Origin: CBDCWO01 sp965223405
Lineage (GTDB): Bacteria > Bacteroidota > Bacteroidia > Chitinophagales > Saprospiraceae
Direction of reading: 5' to 3'
Length of the DNA stretch: 64,000 bases
Assembly (NCBI GenBank): GCA_965223405.1
Contig: CBDCWO010000004.1
Coordinates: forward strand, 1 to 64,000
The position numbers and the translations under genes are program-made. A model generated the notes under the pieces. The model was not told the DNA's origin. It was given only the letters and a program-made list of their open reading frames with translations, and ran no database searches. Below, piece after piece: positions 8,742-18,084 of this stretch. Position 1 is the stretch's first letter. Each line of letters starts with the position of its first letter.

Positions 8742-10748
8742 TTATTGAACAATGATTTTTTTAGTCAAAGCATGAAAATTGCTTTGCACTTTCACCAGGT
8801 ATACCCCGGTATTTGGGAATAGGTGTCGTCGGATCAGCCATTCCGAGTTGGAATGGGTTTCCTTTACGTCGCTAAAGATTAACCTTCCATCCGGACTATA
8901 AATCGATAATCCAACCGAGTGATCATTACTCTCATTTTCATATGAAATCAAACTCTCTTGTAGCAGTGGATTAGGGTGAATCGTAACATTCGGTTTGATT
9001 TTCACATTTTTTTCAACCCGGTTTTTTGGTATGGAAGTCTGAACATTGATTTTAGATTCAAATACTAGTGGTTTGGCAATAATGATGTTTTGTCGATATT
9101 GCATCACTCCATCACCTCCATCTTTTAAGTAGCGATAATCACAATCCATTCCCATGGAATCCGGCCCCGGTGATCCTAAATAAACCTCTACTGAGTTTTC
9201 AGGTATTGGAGGGTAAAAAATACACCAATCGATGGCGGTCCAGGTTCTCTGAATCAATGTATGACCATGTTTATCCAAATGGATATCCTCATAATGAATT
9301 CCGACCAATTCAAATTCATCATCAGAAATCTGCAAGGAATAACTCAGTGAGTCCATATTGATTGCATCAAAGGCTTCAGATGTAAGAGTAAGATCTTCCG
9401 GGAAAAGAATTTCATAATCAGATCGATGGATTATTTCGGTTTTCAACTGAATATTTAACGGATCCTCACATGACCCTTGGATGCTCAAATTTCGGGTTAA
9501 ACTTTTGGAACAGGTTCTATTTGAATAAATCCATTGGTACGCGATTTGATAGGATCCGATCGGAATATCAGTATAGGTTTTGGAAGTTGTCGAATTGATT
9601 AAAAGGCTTCTTTTAGGGGGAAGTAAGTGATCCACACTATCTATCCAATGAATAATTTCTTCCGAAATACTGATGCATTCATGTTTAACGGGCTTCAATA
9701 ATTGGGCAAGATCTGTTTTTGTCTTCTGTGAATCTGCATGCACCCACCGATCACAATTCACAATATTTAATCCTGAGTCACAGGATACTAATTCACCATC
9801 ACAACCCAGGCCGGTTATATCAGCAGTTTGATCTGGTTGCATAGCGATTCCATCGACTGTCTCTTTGAGTATAAACAACGTATCCACATGTTCAAATGGG
9901 TCAGGTTCTCCCAATATCAGTTGAACAGCACAGGTACTGGTATTTTCATTTCCATCTCTGGCAAATAGATAGACCGTTTGTTGGGGTTCGGCTTCACTGT
10001 CAAAGGTTATTTTGGTTTTTATCTCAGCATTTGGATCGTTCTGCAAGCTGAGCCAAACCTTTATTTGTTTATTTATGGCACAATTGTCGTGGATTCGGTT
10101 TCTAAAATCGCTGGCACTGATTTCAAAATTGCCAGCTTCATTTATTCTGGTAATTATTTCGCTATATCCGCATTCAATGATCGGAGCGACATGATCTTCA
10201 TCGCAGTCAGAAGTCACGTTACAATCATCGTTGGCAACGGCTAGATTACAGGATATTCCTGTTCCTACAAAGGAATCTCCCTCAACGAAAATTGCCTCCA
10301 ATTCGGTACACGAACTCAGTAAAAATGAATTGAGATTAATGTCCGGTACAGCTTTTGTAAATTTGAGTTTGACTACGGTATTTTGTTGTGACAAGTCAAT
10401 AGGCGTATCCGGAGAGGATAAAAATAGTACGATGTAACGCCCTTTGATTATCTCATTATAGTTGATTGGATCAGGATCTCCCAAGACTTCTATTTCTTCA
10501 ATTTGGAGCACTGTAGTATCATACAGAAAACTAAATTGGAATCCCAGACAGGGTCGATTATCAGTAGTGGTAAAGTGTAGTTCATTATTGTTGATTTTAG
10601 CAATTAGGTTTAAATCAGGAGCCGTCTCCGGACTGAGAGCGGAGACAATAATGTCTGAGTTCAGGTCATTTGTAGTTCGGATTAATTCATTTCCGGACAC
10701 CTGTGTTAAAAGGAATAAGTGTATCGATAATATTAAAAGCTGTTTCAT
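8742..10748 (-). CDS. T9SS-sorted surface protein with cohesin-like and HYR-like domains
   Basis: 668 residues. Signal peptide 1-19. Residues about 45-165 resemble a cohesin-type fold (LGFQFSFLYDTTVLQIEEI, VVKLKFT). About 185-280 contains the D-x-x-A-P-x-I-x-C start and DNCA and ATDG-like phrases (FARDGNENTSTC) of HYR-like adhesive repeats. The C-terminus is a type A T9SS sorting domain: IHPNPLLQ, LSIYSPDGRLI, GVYLVKVQSN, KKIIVQ. It is therefore exported by the Sec system and then T9SS, and is anchored or released at the surface. Cys residues are abundant, suggesting disulfides. No enzymatic motif is seen; an adhesin-like role is inferred. Confidence 0.8.
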   Translation of the reverse strand: MKQLLILSIHLFLLTQVSGNELIRTTNDLNSDIIVSALSPETAPDLNLIAKINNNELHFTTTDNRPCLGFQFSFLYDTTVLQIEEIEVLGDPDPINYNEIIKGRYIVLFLSSPDTPIDLSQQNTVVKLKFTKAVPDINLNSFLLSSCTELEAIFVEGDSFVGTGISCNLAVANDDCNVTSDCDEDHVAPIIECGYSEIITRINEAGNFEISASDFRNRIHDNCAINKQIKVWLSLQNDPNAEIKTKITFDSEAEPQQTVYLFARDGNENTSTCAVQLILGEPDPFEHVDTLFILKETVDGIAMQPDQTADITGLGCDGELVSCDSGLNIVNCDRWVHADSQKTKTDLAQLLKPVKHECISISEEIIHWIDSVDHLLPPKRSLLINSTTSKTYTDIPIGSYQIAYQWIYSNRTCSKSLTRNLSIQGSCEDPLNIQLKTEIIHRSDYEILFPEDLTLTSEAFDAINMDSLSYSLQISDDEFELVGIHYEDIHLDKHGHTLIQRTWTAIDWCIFYPPIPENSVEVYLGSPGPDSMGMDCDYRYLKDGGDGVMQYRQNIIIAKPLVFESKINVQTSIPKNRVEKNVKIKPNVTIHPNPLLQESLISYENESNDHSVGLSIYSPDGRLIFSDVKETHSNSEWLIRRHLFPNTGVYLVKVQSNFHALTKKIIVQ

Positions 10749-11095
10749 AGCATTTTTACTGCAATGTGCTTAATAAAATGGTCCTAATCAAATATATATT
10801 TGGCTTATTGTAGGATAGAATATGGCTAATAGTAATGTACAAGAGTCTTATAAACAAGTAAATATAACCTATTGTATTCCCATGATGTAATATGATGGCT
10901 GAAGAAATCGTATGGTTGTGGTTAACTGCCATCATAGATGAGTTTGACGCATGTCATTGATAAGAAGCAGTCGAAAATCGCAATTTTGAGATGTAAAAAT
11001 GGTCAGGTTTCTATACGCTTTTGTCGCCCTCATTTTTCATAAGGTAAGGGATCGATACAGGTACTTCATGCTTTGAATTGATAAAAGATTACGCA
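10749..11095. other. divergent intergenic region, no gene seen
   Basis: About 350 AT-rich bases between the start of the minus-strand T9SS protein and the plus-strand lipoprotein. Promoters for both genes should lie here, but I could not assign a clear TTG/TAnnTTTG pair. Confidence 0.45.
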
Positions 11096-11788
11096 ATGCA
11101 TAGATCAAATCAACTATACTTCTTGGTTGTCGGGGCTATTTTAATACTTATGGCTTGTACTCCTCATTATATCTCGCCGACTTTTGATACTTCCACTCGT
11201 GAACATCAGATTGTTGCCGTACTTCCTTTCGAAATGGTATATACCGGAACATTACCTGATAACATTTCCGAAAGTGAACTTTTGCAGTTACAAGAGGCTG
11301 AGAGCAAAGCTTTTATGATATCCTACAACCAGGAAATTTTGCGTAGCACCAAAAGTGGAAGAAAACCGATTTGGGTCAGACTACAATCCTATAATAAGAC
11401 ATTGAAGTCAATTGAATCTAATGGCATATCATTAAATGAGGTCTGGAGTATGGATGAGCAGGAATTGGCAAACCTCTTAGGGGTAGATGCCGTTATCAAG
11501 GGTCGAATTGAAAAATACCGGATCATGTCTGATTTAGCTTCCTTTGGGATTGATGTGGGTGTCCATATACTGGGTCAGGTTATTTCCCATGGACATTGGC
11601 CATGGGTGCCGTTTCACGTGACGAAATCAAAGGAAATCAAAGCGCATTATTCTTTAATTGACCGAAAGGAGGGAGAAGTCATCTGGTCCATTGCTTACAA
11701 CATAGATGCGGACTGGAGGGAGCCAGCTAATGAGATCATTAAAGGCGTTAACCGCAGATCGGCCAGAAGATTTCCTTATCGAAGCTGA
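11096..11788 (+). CDS. lipoprotein, DUF799/GNA1162-like
   Basis: About 230 residues starting at ATG 11096 (an upstream TTG at 11078 is less likely). The signal ends with lipobox L-M-A-C followed by TPHY. The body contains VAVLPFE near the mature N-terminus and LLGVDAVIKGRIEKY, the strand and turn pattern of the CsgG/TolB-N-like DUF799/GNA1162 lipoproteins that associate with the outer membrane. A later stretch, EIKAHYSLIDRKEGEVIWS, fits the same family. Specific function unknown. Confidence 0.6.
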   Translation: MHRSNQLYFLVVGAILILMACTPHYISPTFDTSTREHQIVAVLPFEMVYTGTLPDNISESELLQLQEAESKAFMISYNQEILRSTKSGRKPIWVRLQSYNKTLKSIESNGISLNEVWSMDEQELANLLGVDAVIKGRIEKYRIMSDLASFGIDVGVHILGQVISHGHWPWVPFHVTKSKEIKAHYSLIDRKEGEVIWSIAYNIDADWREPANEIIKGVNRRSARRFPYRS

Positions 11789-11859
11789 GCACCGGTCGAT
11801 TGATGATTGGGTCTGGATTTGTTTTTTCTATACCAGAATCTCAAAGTGATCTGGATCAC

Positions 11860-11889
11860 TTGTACTATCTAGAGATTAGTTTAATTTTG
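11860..11889 (+). promoter_or_regulatory. candidate Bacteroidota sigma-A promoter
   Basis: TTG at 11860-11862 and TAATTTTG (matches TAnnTTTG) at 11882-11889 are separated by 19 bases, the spacing of the Bacteroidota primary-sigma promoter. Transcription would begin at or just after the ATG of the 36-residue ORF at 11893, so it more probably serves the DUF2892 gene at 12020, or that small ORF starts elsewhere. Confidence 0.4.
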
Positions 11890-11892
11890 TGT

Positions 11893-12003
11893 ATGTCGAA
11901 TCGAAGCAAACTGTTTAAGTTACTTATAGTATGCCTCTTATGTGTGCTGTTGGTGGCAGGAATAGTCCTGTTGATAAAACATTTTATTCCTTCAATTTCT
12001 TAA
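11893..12003 (+). CDS. small single-TM hypothetical protein (36 aa)
   Basis: MSNRSKLFKLLIVC begins a 36-residue peptide with one strongly hydrophobic helix (about residues 8-30) flanked by positive residues on both sides. It lies 16 bases before the DUF2892 gene and could be a small membrane protein in the same unit. No family recognised. The longer reading from 11800 is less likely because its extra part is not protein-like. Confidence 0.4.
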   Translation: MSNRSKLFKLLIVCLLCVLLVAGIVLLIKHFIPSIS

Positions 12004-12019
12004 ATCTAAATCTAATTTT

Positions 12020-12229
12020 ATGAAAAAGAACATGGGTTCTGCCGATCGTATCATCCGTTTGTTGATCGTTGCTGTGATTATTGTATTGTACTTTACCAAT
12101 GTAATTTCTGGTACATTGGCAATCATACTGGGAGTCGTAGCAGCAATATTTTTACTTACCAGTTTGGTCAGCTTTTGTCCTTTGTATTCTCTCGTTGGCC
12201 TAAGTACCTGTCCAGCGGAACAAAATTAA
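12020..12229 (+). CDS. DUF2892 (YgaP-like) two-helix membrane protein
   Basis: 69 residues: KKNMGSADRIIRLLI at the N-terminus, a hydrophobic helix, G-T-L-A-I-I-L-G, and a second helix ending TSLVSFCPLYSLVGLSTC. This is the complete PF11127 'inner membrane protein YgaP-like transmembrane' domain with its characteristic CPLY-x-x-x-G-x-x-T/S-C motif. These are small inner-membrane proteins, sometimes fused to rhodanese. No rhodanese gene is adjacent, so the partner is unknown. Confidence 0.88.
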   Translation: MKKNMGSADRIIRLLIVAVIIVLYFTNVISGTLAIILGVVAAIFLLTSLVSFCPLYSLVGLSTCPAEQN

Positions 12230-12263
12230 AGAGGTATAAAAATCGGTTTACTTTGGTCACCAG

Positions 12264-14954
12264 TTAGATCCCAAACTTTTTTATCGAAAATACTGCCGAA
12301 ATAATGATGTACCGTGACAAGGTAGTGGTTTGTGATTCTACGAAGGTATTTAAACTATTTATCCTGGATAAGCCTTGATTTCGATTCAATAAATCAAAGG
12401 CAGATATCATTAATTGTAATTGATCTCTATCAAACAGGAAAGTAGAAAGGCTGGTATTCCATTTGGGAATTATTTGTTTCTCATTAAACGCATCACCTCC
12501 ATAGATAGAATAGTTCAAAGAGGTATTGAGTCTCCATTTTTCCAAAAATTTGACTTTTAGACTTCCTCCGAATGATTGAGTATTATAGTTTCGTTCTAAT
12601 GCTTTGTCTACATCGTACAGAGTCTGTGTATTGTTGTAATTATAAAAAATTCGATATTCCAAATCCTTTTTACCTGTGTTTTTGATAGAACTGCTGATTC
12701 CTTTACCAAATGATGTTTTGGCATTGGGATGATTATTTACATGTACATAACTATTTGACCACCTAAGGTTTAATCCGGCATTTACCCTCATTTTTATCTT
12801 GGCTAGAGTTTTACCAAAGCTGAAGTTGCCATAAGTACTAAAGGCATGATCTACGTTAATCGGAGTAGAGGTCTGCCTGAATAAAGTGTCAATGGTTTTG
12901 GATGTGATAATGGGGTTATCCGAAAAAGAAGCATTTAGGTTGAAAAATAGATTGGTTAAAGACTCCTGATTGAATGTATTGTAATTCATGCGAATGCGGT
13001 GTGAATAACTAGGCTTTAGGTTCGGATTGCCAATAAATATTTTCAGAGGATTGCTATTGTTTCTATAAGGCTGCAACTGGGTAAGAGTAGGGGGACGAAT
13101 TGAGGTGGAATAGTTAAATCTTAAACTTTTTCCTTTAGATGGAATAAATCTTAAACTGGCTTCAGGCAAGATATTCAAAAAGGAACTTTTGATCAGAGAT
13201 CCATCCGATGCGGTTTTTCCCTGTAATTTGGCAGATTGTAGAGTCAGACCTAATGAAAGGCTGTTTTTGTCTTTATTTTTACGGAAGGATAACTTACCGC
13301 GGTTGGTGTGATACGTTCGATCATATGTATTACTTAGTTCGGGAATCATTTCACCAAGAAGTACCTCTTCCACAGAAAGCAATTCATGTACATTCCGGTA
13401 ATTGTCATTATGTGAATACTGATTGTAATATGATAAGGATAAATAGTTGTTTTCAGATAAGGGTTCGGTAAATGAGGATGATATGCTGGATCGGAACTGA
13501 TCATCACCATTAAGCTGATATTGCCAGATGCTGTCAGGAACTGAAGGTCCCGGATTGCCCTGGAGGTAATCGTACAATGAGGTTATTGATTGATTGGATT
13601 CGGTGTCCGCCATATTCCATTCAGTGGAAATGTAAAAATTACTTTTTTTCTTATTAAATCTCTTGCGAAATAGCAGATCACCTGACCAGGATGAATTTTT
13701 GCTGCCAGACTGATTATTACGGATAGACGAACTCAGCAATTTATCATCTAAGTTGTAGATATCCACATTCGAATTCAGCACATTGTTGCGATCCCGAAGG
13801 GATCCTCTCAGTTTTAACCGTAAGCTTTGAGTGGTGTCAATCTCTTTCTCAATATGGATATCCATGCGATGAGACGAATGGCTCGATCTGGACCTACTCG
13901 ACTGGTCTTCGTTGAAAGGTTCCGCCGTCAGGATATTTCGAATCAATGATTGGTTATCTCTTTCATTATTGGAATTTGAATAGCGGTAACTTCCGTTTAT
14001 TTTAAATGTTTTAGAGAGTGAATTTCTGTAATTTGCACTAATGGAACCCGCGGTAGTAAAACCATCACCAAACGTACTTCCATATTGAGAAAACTCTCCC
14101 TGTCTATTTTGGGCTGTATTGTTGAATCGTCCGTATAAAGAAGCTCTTTGCTTTTTATTGAAGCGATTGAAATTGAGATTGCCGGAATACCGGTCCTGAC
14201 TTCCATATCCTCCGGATGCCATGCCGAAATATCCTTTTTTTCGATCCGGCTTTAACTTTAGATTTATGGCTTTTACCTCTTTTCCATCATTGACACCAGA
14301 AAACTTAGCCTGATCTGATTTTTTGTCAAATACCTGAATTTTGGCAATGATATCTGCAGGTAGATTTTTAGAAGCACTTTTTGGATCATTGGCGAAAAAA
14401 TCTTCACCATCTACCAGGATGGTTGAGATTGGTTCTCCGTTTATTTTAATATTTCCATTTTCATCCACTTCAACCCCCGGTAATTTTTTTAACAATTCTT
14501 CAACTACAGCATTATGTTCCACACTATAAGCTGTTGGATTAAATTCGATGGTATCTTCTTTTATCTGCATTGGCAAATGGGGTGCATTGATCTCGACTAC
14601 TTGAAGATTGCTGATTTTGGGTTGCATACGTATGTTGCCAAATGAAATTTTTCGCTTTTTCCCCTCATGGATAAAGGGTATGAATTTTCTTTGAAAACCG
14701 AGAAAATCTATTTGTAACAATAGGGTATCCGGAGCTATATTGGAAATGGTAAATATTCCATGGTTATTAGTAGTAGAAAAGGTAACCCGGTTGGAGTCAG
14801 GCATCGAAATAACCATCACAGTGGCCCCCGGTAATGGTTCTTCTAAGGTATCGGTCACCGTCCCAAAAATTTCCAGATTCTGGACTTGAGCATGAAGACT
14901 AAAACCAATTTGGAACATCACCCAGAAAATAATGATGACCCAGGTGTTTTTCAT
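12264..14954 (-). CDS. TonB-dependent receptor-like outer-membrane beta-barrel protein
   Basis: 896 residues. Signal peptide 1-22; residues about 27-110 form a carboxypeptidase-regulatory-like domain (IFGTVTDTLEEPLPGATVMV, NNHGIFTISNIAPDTL); about 130-230 is a plug-type domain with ISTILVDGEDFF and IAKIQVFDKKSDQ; the rest is alternating aromatic strands of the OMP_b-brl_3 barrel ending FSIKKFGI. Such proteins occur widely in Bacteroidota as TonB-dependent transporters or TonB-box-lacking relatives for peptides, siderophores or glycans. No SusD neighbour, so the substrate is open. The next gene upstream is a PIG-L deacetylase 195 bases away, probably a separate unit. Confidence 0.85.
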   Translation of the reverse strand: MKNTWVIIIFWVMFQIGFSLHAQVQNLEIFGTVTDTLEEPLPGATVMVISMPDSNRVTFSTTNNHGIFTISNIAPDTLLLQIDFLGFQRKFIPFIHEGKKRKISFGNIRMQPKISNLQVVEINAPHLPMQIKEDTIEFNPTAYSVEHNAVVEELLKKLPGVEVDENGNIKINGEPISTILVDGEDFFANDPKSASKNLPADIIAKIQVFDKKSDQAKFSGVNDGKEVKAINLKLKPDRKKGYFGMASGGYGSQDRYSGNLNFNRFNKKQRASLYGRFNNTAQNRQGEFSQYGSTFGDGFTTAGSISANYRNSLSKTFKINGSYRYSNSNNERDNQSLIRNILTAEPFNEDQSSRSRSSHSSHRMDIHIEKEIDTTQSLRLKLRGSLRDRNNVLNSNVDIYNLDDKLLSSSIRNNQSGSKNSSWSGDLLFRKRFNKKKSNFYISTEWNMADTESNQSITSLYDYLQGNPGPSVPDSIWQYQLNGDDQFRSSISSSFTEPLSENNYLSLSYYNQYSHNDNYRNVHELLSVEEVLLGEMIPELSNTYDRTYHTNRGKLSFRKNKDKNSLSLGLTLQSAKLQGKTASDGSLIKSSFLNILPEASLRFIPSKGKSLRFNYSTSIRPPTLTQLQPYRNNSNPLKIFIGNPNLKPSYSHRIRMNYNTFNQESLTNLFFNLNASFSDNPIITSKTIDTLFRQTSTPINVDHAFSTYGNFSFGKTLAKIKMRVNAGLNLRWSNSYVHVNNHPNAKTSFGKGISSSIKNTGKKDLEYRIFYNYNNTQTLYDVDKALERNYNTQSFGGSLKVKFLEKWRLNTSLNYSIYGGDAFNEKQIIPKWNTSLSTFLFDRDQLQLMISAFDLLNRNQGLSRINSLNTFVESQTTTLSRYIIISAVFSIKKFGI

Positions 14955-15149
14955 CGATCTTGGTTTAATGTGTGTTATCGGCGCATTACATCATTTTGCA
15001 TTGTATTTGCTTCACTCCAGATTCTTTTGGTTTCATCAATTTTACTTCCATGAAGGTCTGCAATTTCATCACGAACCTTTGTCTTAATAGAACGCTTTTT
15101 CTAACGTCTTAGGTGTACTGGATCGAAATGGTTTACTATTATGTTAAGA

Positions 15150-17654
15150 TCAAGGCTTAACTTCATTACCCAATGCGATTAGATTGGCCATCAATCGATA
15201 CGCCCCCGGGACGCCCGCAGGTAATTCTCTGAAAAATGAAATACCGGTATAGACAAAATATCCTTTACCATATTTGGCTACCAGTAAACTTCCATCCGAT
15301 GGGTCATAGCCCGGATCTGCCATCCGCAAGATCGGAGTAAACTTTTCATCCCAGGAGGCCGGGAAATAAAGTCCCCTTTCCTGTACCCAACCATCAAAAT
15401 CCTTCTCTGTGATCTGATTGGGGAAGGTCATTACCTCGTGATCCGGAATAAGTATCTGAACCGGGGCATTTTCCACAGTGACTCGTTCTCTGCCGAGTTC
15501 CAGAGGGTATGGGGCCAATGTTTCTACTTTTATACTCCGACTCGTATTGTACTGAACGATCAACGTTCCCCCTTCCTCAACATACTTAAATAACTCTTGC
15601 ATGTGATAGTTAAGTCGGTCCAGGGTATTGTATGCTCTGATTCCGATCATTACGGCGTCAAACTCTCGTAGCGATTGTGCATTCCACTGCGACTCGTTTA
15701 ACAAAGTGACTGAATATCCAATTTGTTGTAGATGTTGGGGTACTTCATCTCCTGCACCCATGATGTAACCAATCCACTGTCCAACTCGCTTTAAATCCAA
15801 ATTCACTAATTTGCTTCTGGTGGGTTGAGTAATGGTCTGGGTGGGAATGTGGTCATATTCGATTTGCAACCAGGATCTGGTCTTAGTCCATCCCTCTCCG
15901 GTATTGGTCTCCACTGTCAATATACCCTCGGAAGCTTGAGTTGGAGGTGTAAGGTCAAAAGTAAAACGAAGTTGCTCACCTTTTCGGTTGGTCCGGAATT
16001 TGATCTTTTCCGGAAATACTTTCCAATGCTCCGGCACCTTAAGCTTTAATTCGCCTTCCTGACCTGCAGCTCCCGCACGCAAGATAACATTGACAGGACG
16101 CATATTTCCATCACTAATTATAATCACTTCTTCTTCCAAATTGACATATGTGGGCTCTATGATCTCAAAAGGCTTATATAGTTCCCCGATTACCGGATCT
16201 CTTCTTTTATGAACCACCTCTTTTTCTATGTCCAGCTGGTGTCCGTTTACCTTAAAATGAAACACAACTTTTAGCTCTCGAGGAGTTTCCGGCAGACCTA
16301 TTAGTGCCTGATCGTCAACTTTGTACATGCCAATTTCGCCGGGATGATTAAGCCAATACGAATTAGTAATTTTAAGATCTGGTGGGAGATTATAATTCAT
16401 CTGCCAGGTTTTAGCCTGGTTTGAGGCCAAAGTAATATTAAAAGTTGAGTCTCTATTCGAGGGTAATACGGTGATTTTATCAAACTCAATCGATAATGGA
16501 CTGCGGTTGGTTGCTTCCATTCGTAAATCAATTTCTGTATTAGGTGCCGCGGACTCAGCAGCGGTATAGACTTCTGTATAAAGCCCCAAACAAAGTTGAA
16601 TTAGATGATTGACTTCGTTCAATTTCCGGGTTTTCCAGTAAGATTCAGACAAACCTTTAATTGCTTTTCGGATCTTCAATAATTGAGGAATTGAAGCTGA
16701 AGGATCCGCAAAATCAAAGTTTTGATCCAATTGCTCAACCAGGGTTTTAATTGGCTTTCCACCGGTAACTCGGGTCCAGGTGGTATTGATGCCTGACATA
16801 AAGTCCTCACCTGAGGGAGTACTACCTTTAATATGCTCCATCCATTCTTCGTAACTTCCCCGGCTTCCGACCACTCCAAATCCCTGGCATTTATGCATAC
16901 TCCTACTGGCTGCTGATATTTCCGTGTTGGATTTTCCTTTGATTGGATAATAAATACCTACATCCACATTATAATAACCGGTTTTATCAGCTTTTTCAAA
17001 AGCTTCTCTACTGCCAAAGAACCACCATGAGGTATTAAAAAATATTCTTTCAGGTTGCCACAACGATGCCTTATCAAGTTGCTTGGGAAAGACTGCGGGA
17101 TTATTCACCAGGTCAAATGCTTCCATAGAAAGGATCGCTGAAGCCGTATGGTGTCCGTGTGTGCGACCGGGTGAGCGATGATCAAACCGATTAATAACTA
17201 CATCCGGTTTCCATTTTCTCCAGGCCCATACCACATCATGGAGAATTTCTTCTTTACCCCAAATATTAAACGTTTCATCAGAATGTTTGCTGTAACCAAA
17301 GTCATTGGCACGACTAAACCATTGTTTGCCGCCGTCGATTCTCCGCGCAGCCAGTAATTCCTGTGTTCGGATGACTCCTAACAGCTCTGATAATTCCGGT
17401 CCGATTAAATTTTGTCCGCCATCTCCTCTGGTTAAGGATTGGTAAACCACATCAAATTTGCGTTCATTGACCAGATAGGATATTAAAGTGGTATTCTCAT
17501 CATCGGGATGGGCCGCCATGTAGACAACAGTTCCCAATACGCCCAACTTCTGAATTTTATCATAAATATCCCCGGAAGTATATTGAGGAGGTTTTTGAGC
17601 ACCCATTACCCCTGAAATAAGTAGGAATAGGATTGCTGTTAGATTTTTTACCAT
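15150..17654 (-). CDS. exported PIG-L family deacetylase
   Basis: 834 residues with a signal peptide (GVMGAQ, cleavage near 19). The N-terminal LmbE/PIG-L Zn2+ deacetylase domain has AAHPDDE (His49, Asp51, Asp52) and the third metal ligand region RTHGHHTASA; family members remove N-acetyl from GlcNAc-type sugars. After about residue 330 comes an Ig/NEW3-like region, and the C-terminus (about 610-830) resembles a glutamine-amidotransferase/ThuA-like fold (FDAVMIGIRAYNTLDRL, GGTLIVQYNTS). This three-part architecture recurs in Bacteroidota. ATG 17654 places the signal peptide correctly. Role in glycan catabolism is inferred. Confidence 0.88.
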   Translation of the reverse strand: MVKNLTAILFLLISGVMGAQKPPQYTSGDIYDKIQKLGVLGTVVYMAAHPDDENTTLISYLVNERKFDVVYQSLTRGDGGQNLIGPELSELLGVIRTQELLAARRIDGGKQWFSRANDFGYSKHSDETFNIWGKEEILHDVVWAWRKWKPDVVINRFDHRSPGRTHGHHTASAILSMEAFDLVNNPAVFPKQLDKASLWQPERIFFNTSWWFFGSREAFEKADKTGYYNVDVGIYYPIKGKSNTEISAASRSMHKCQGFGVVGSRGSYEEWMEHIKGSTPSGEDFMSGINTTWTRVTGGKPIKTLVEQLDQNFDFADPSASIPQLLKIRKAIKGLSESYWKTRKLNEVNHLIQLCLGLYTEVYTAAESAAPNTEIDLRMEATNRSPLSIEFDKITVLPSNRDSTFNITLASNQAKTWQMNYNLPPDLKITNSYWLNHPGEIGMYKVDDQALIGLPETPRELKVVFHFKVNGHQLDIEKEVVHKRRDPVIGELYKPFEIIEPTYVNLEEEVIIISDGNMRPVNVILRAGAAGQEGELKLKVPEHWKVFPEKIKFRTNRKGEQLRFTFDLTPPTQASEGILTVETNTGEGWTKTRSWLQIEYDHIPTQTITQPTRSKLVNLDLKRVGQWIGYIMGAGDEVPQHLQQIGYSVTLLNESQWNAQSLREFDAVMIGIRAYNTLDRLNYHMQELFKYVEEGGTLIVQYNTSRSIKVETLAPYPLELGRERVTVENAPVQILIPDHEVMTFPNQITEKDFDGWVQERGLYFPASWDEKFTPILRMADPGYDPSDGSLLVAKYGKGYFVYTGISFFRELPAGVPGAYRLMANLIALGNEVKP

Positions 17655-18084
17655 ACCTAAAATTTTAATCTTTCAAATAAAGATATCGGAAACTGAAAGT
17701 AATAGTCTTGGAGACATAAAACAGTGTTTATGGGCTCACTCGCACTTTCATCCGGATCAAAACTAAATAAAATTGGGAGGTATTTGGAGGTAGATTACCG
17801 GCCTTATCATTTTATTAACCTTATTTAGACGTCTACCATATCAGCTCGATACTCTTTACTAGGTACTTTATACTGCAATTTAATTCCTAATTTTAGCAAT
17901 TGGTTGCCCAGGAGAAGGGTACTAATCATTGAGATTTTATGAGGGATTTCTTGTTGGATATCTATTTTGATGGGTGGCATCCTGATAACTGAAGGGTTGT
18001 GCATTTCGAAAACTTTTATTAACCTAAGCCATAACCTCAATTAAAGAAGCAAATAGATTGATCAACCCGGTTAAAAACTAGACT
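17655..18084. other. intergenic region with small ORF and repeat-B copy
   Basis: About 430 bases. Holds a doubtful minus-strand ORF (17825-18004) and the sequence AACCTTATTTAGACGTCTAC at 17817-17836, a near-copy of a 20-bp repeat seen at 20792 and 22075. No other signal recognised. Confidence 0.45.
17825..18004 (-). CDS. possible small hypothetical protein (59 aa)
   Basis: ATG 18004 opens a 59-residue frame (MHNPSVIRMPPIKIDIQQEI ...) with plausible amphipathic composition, ending ADMVDV just at the repeat-B copy. It could be the tail of an older gene, since a TTG 36 bases upstream extends it. No family recognised, and chance cannot be excluded. Confidence 0.25.
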   Translation of the reverse strand: MHNPSVIRMPPIKIDIQQEIPHKISMISTLLLGNQLLKLGIKLQYKVPSKEYRADMVDV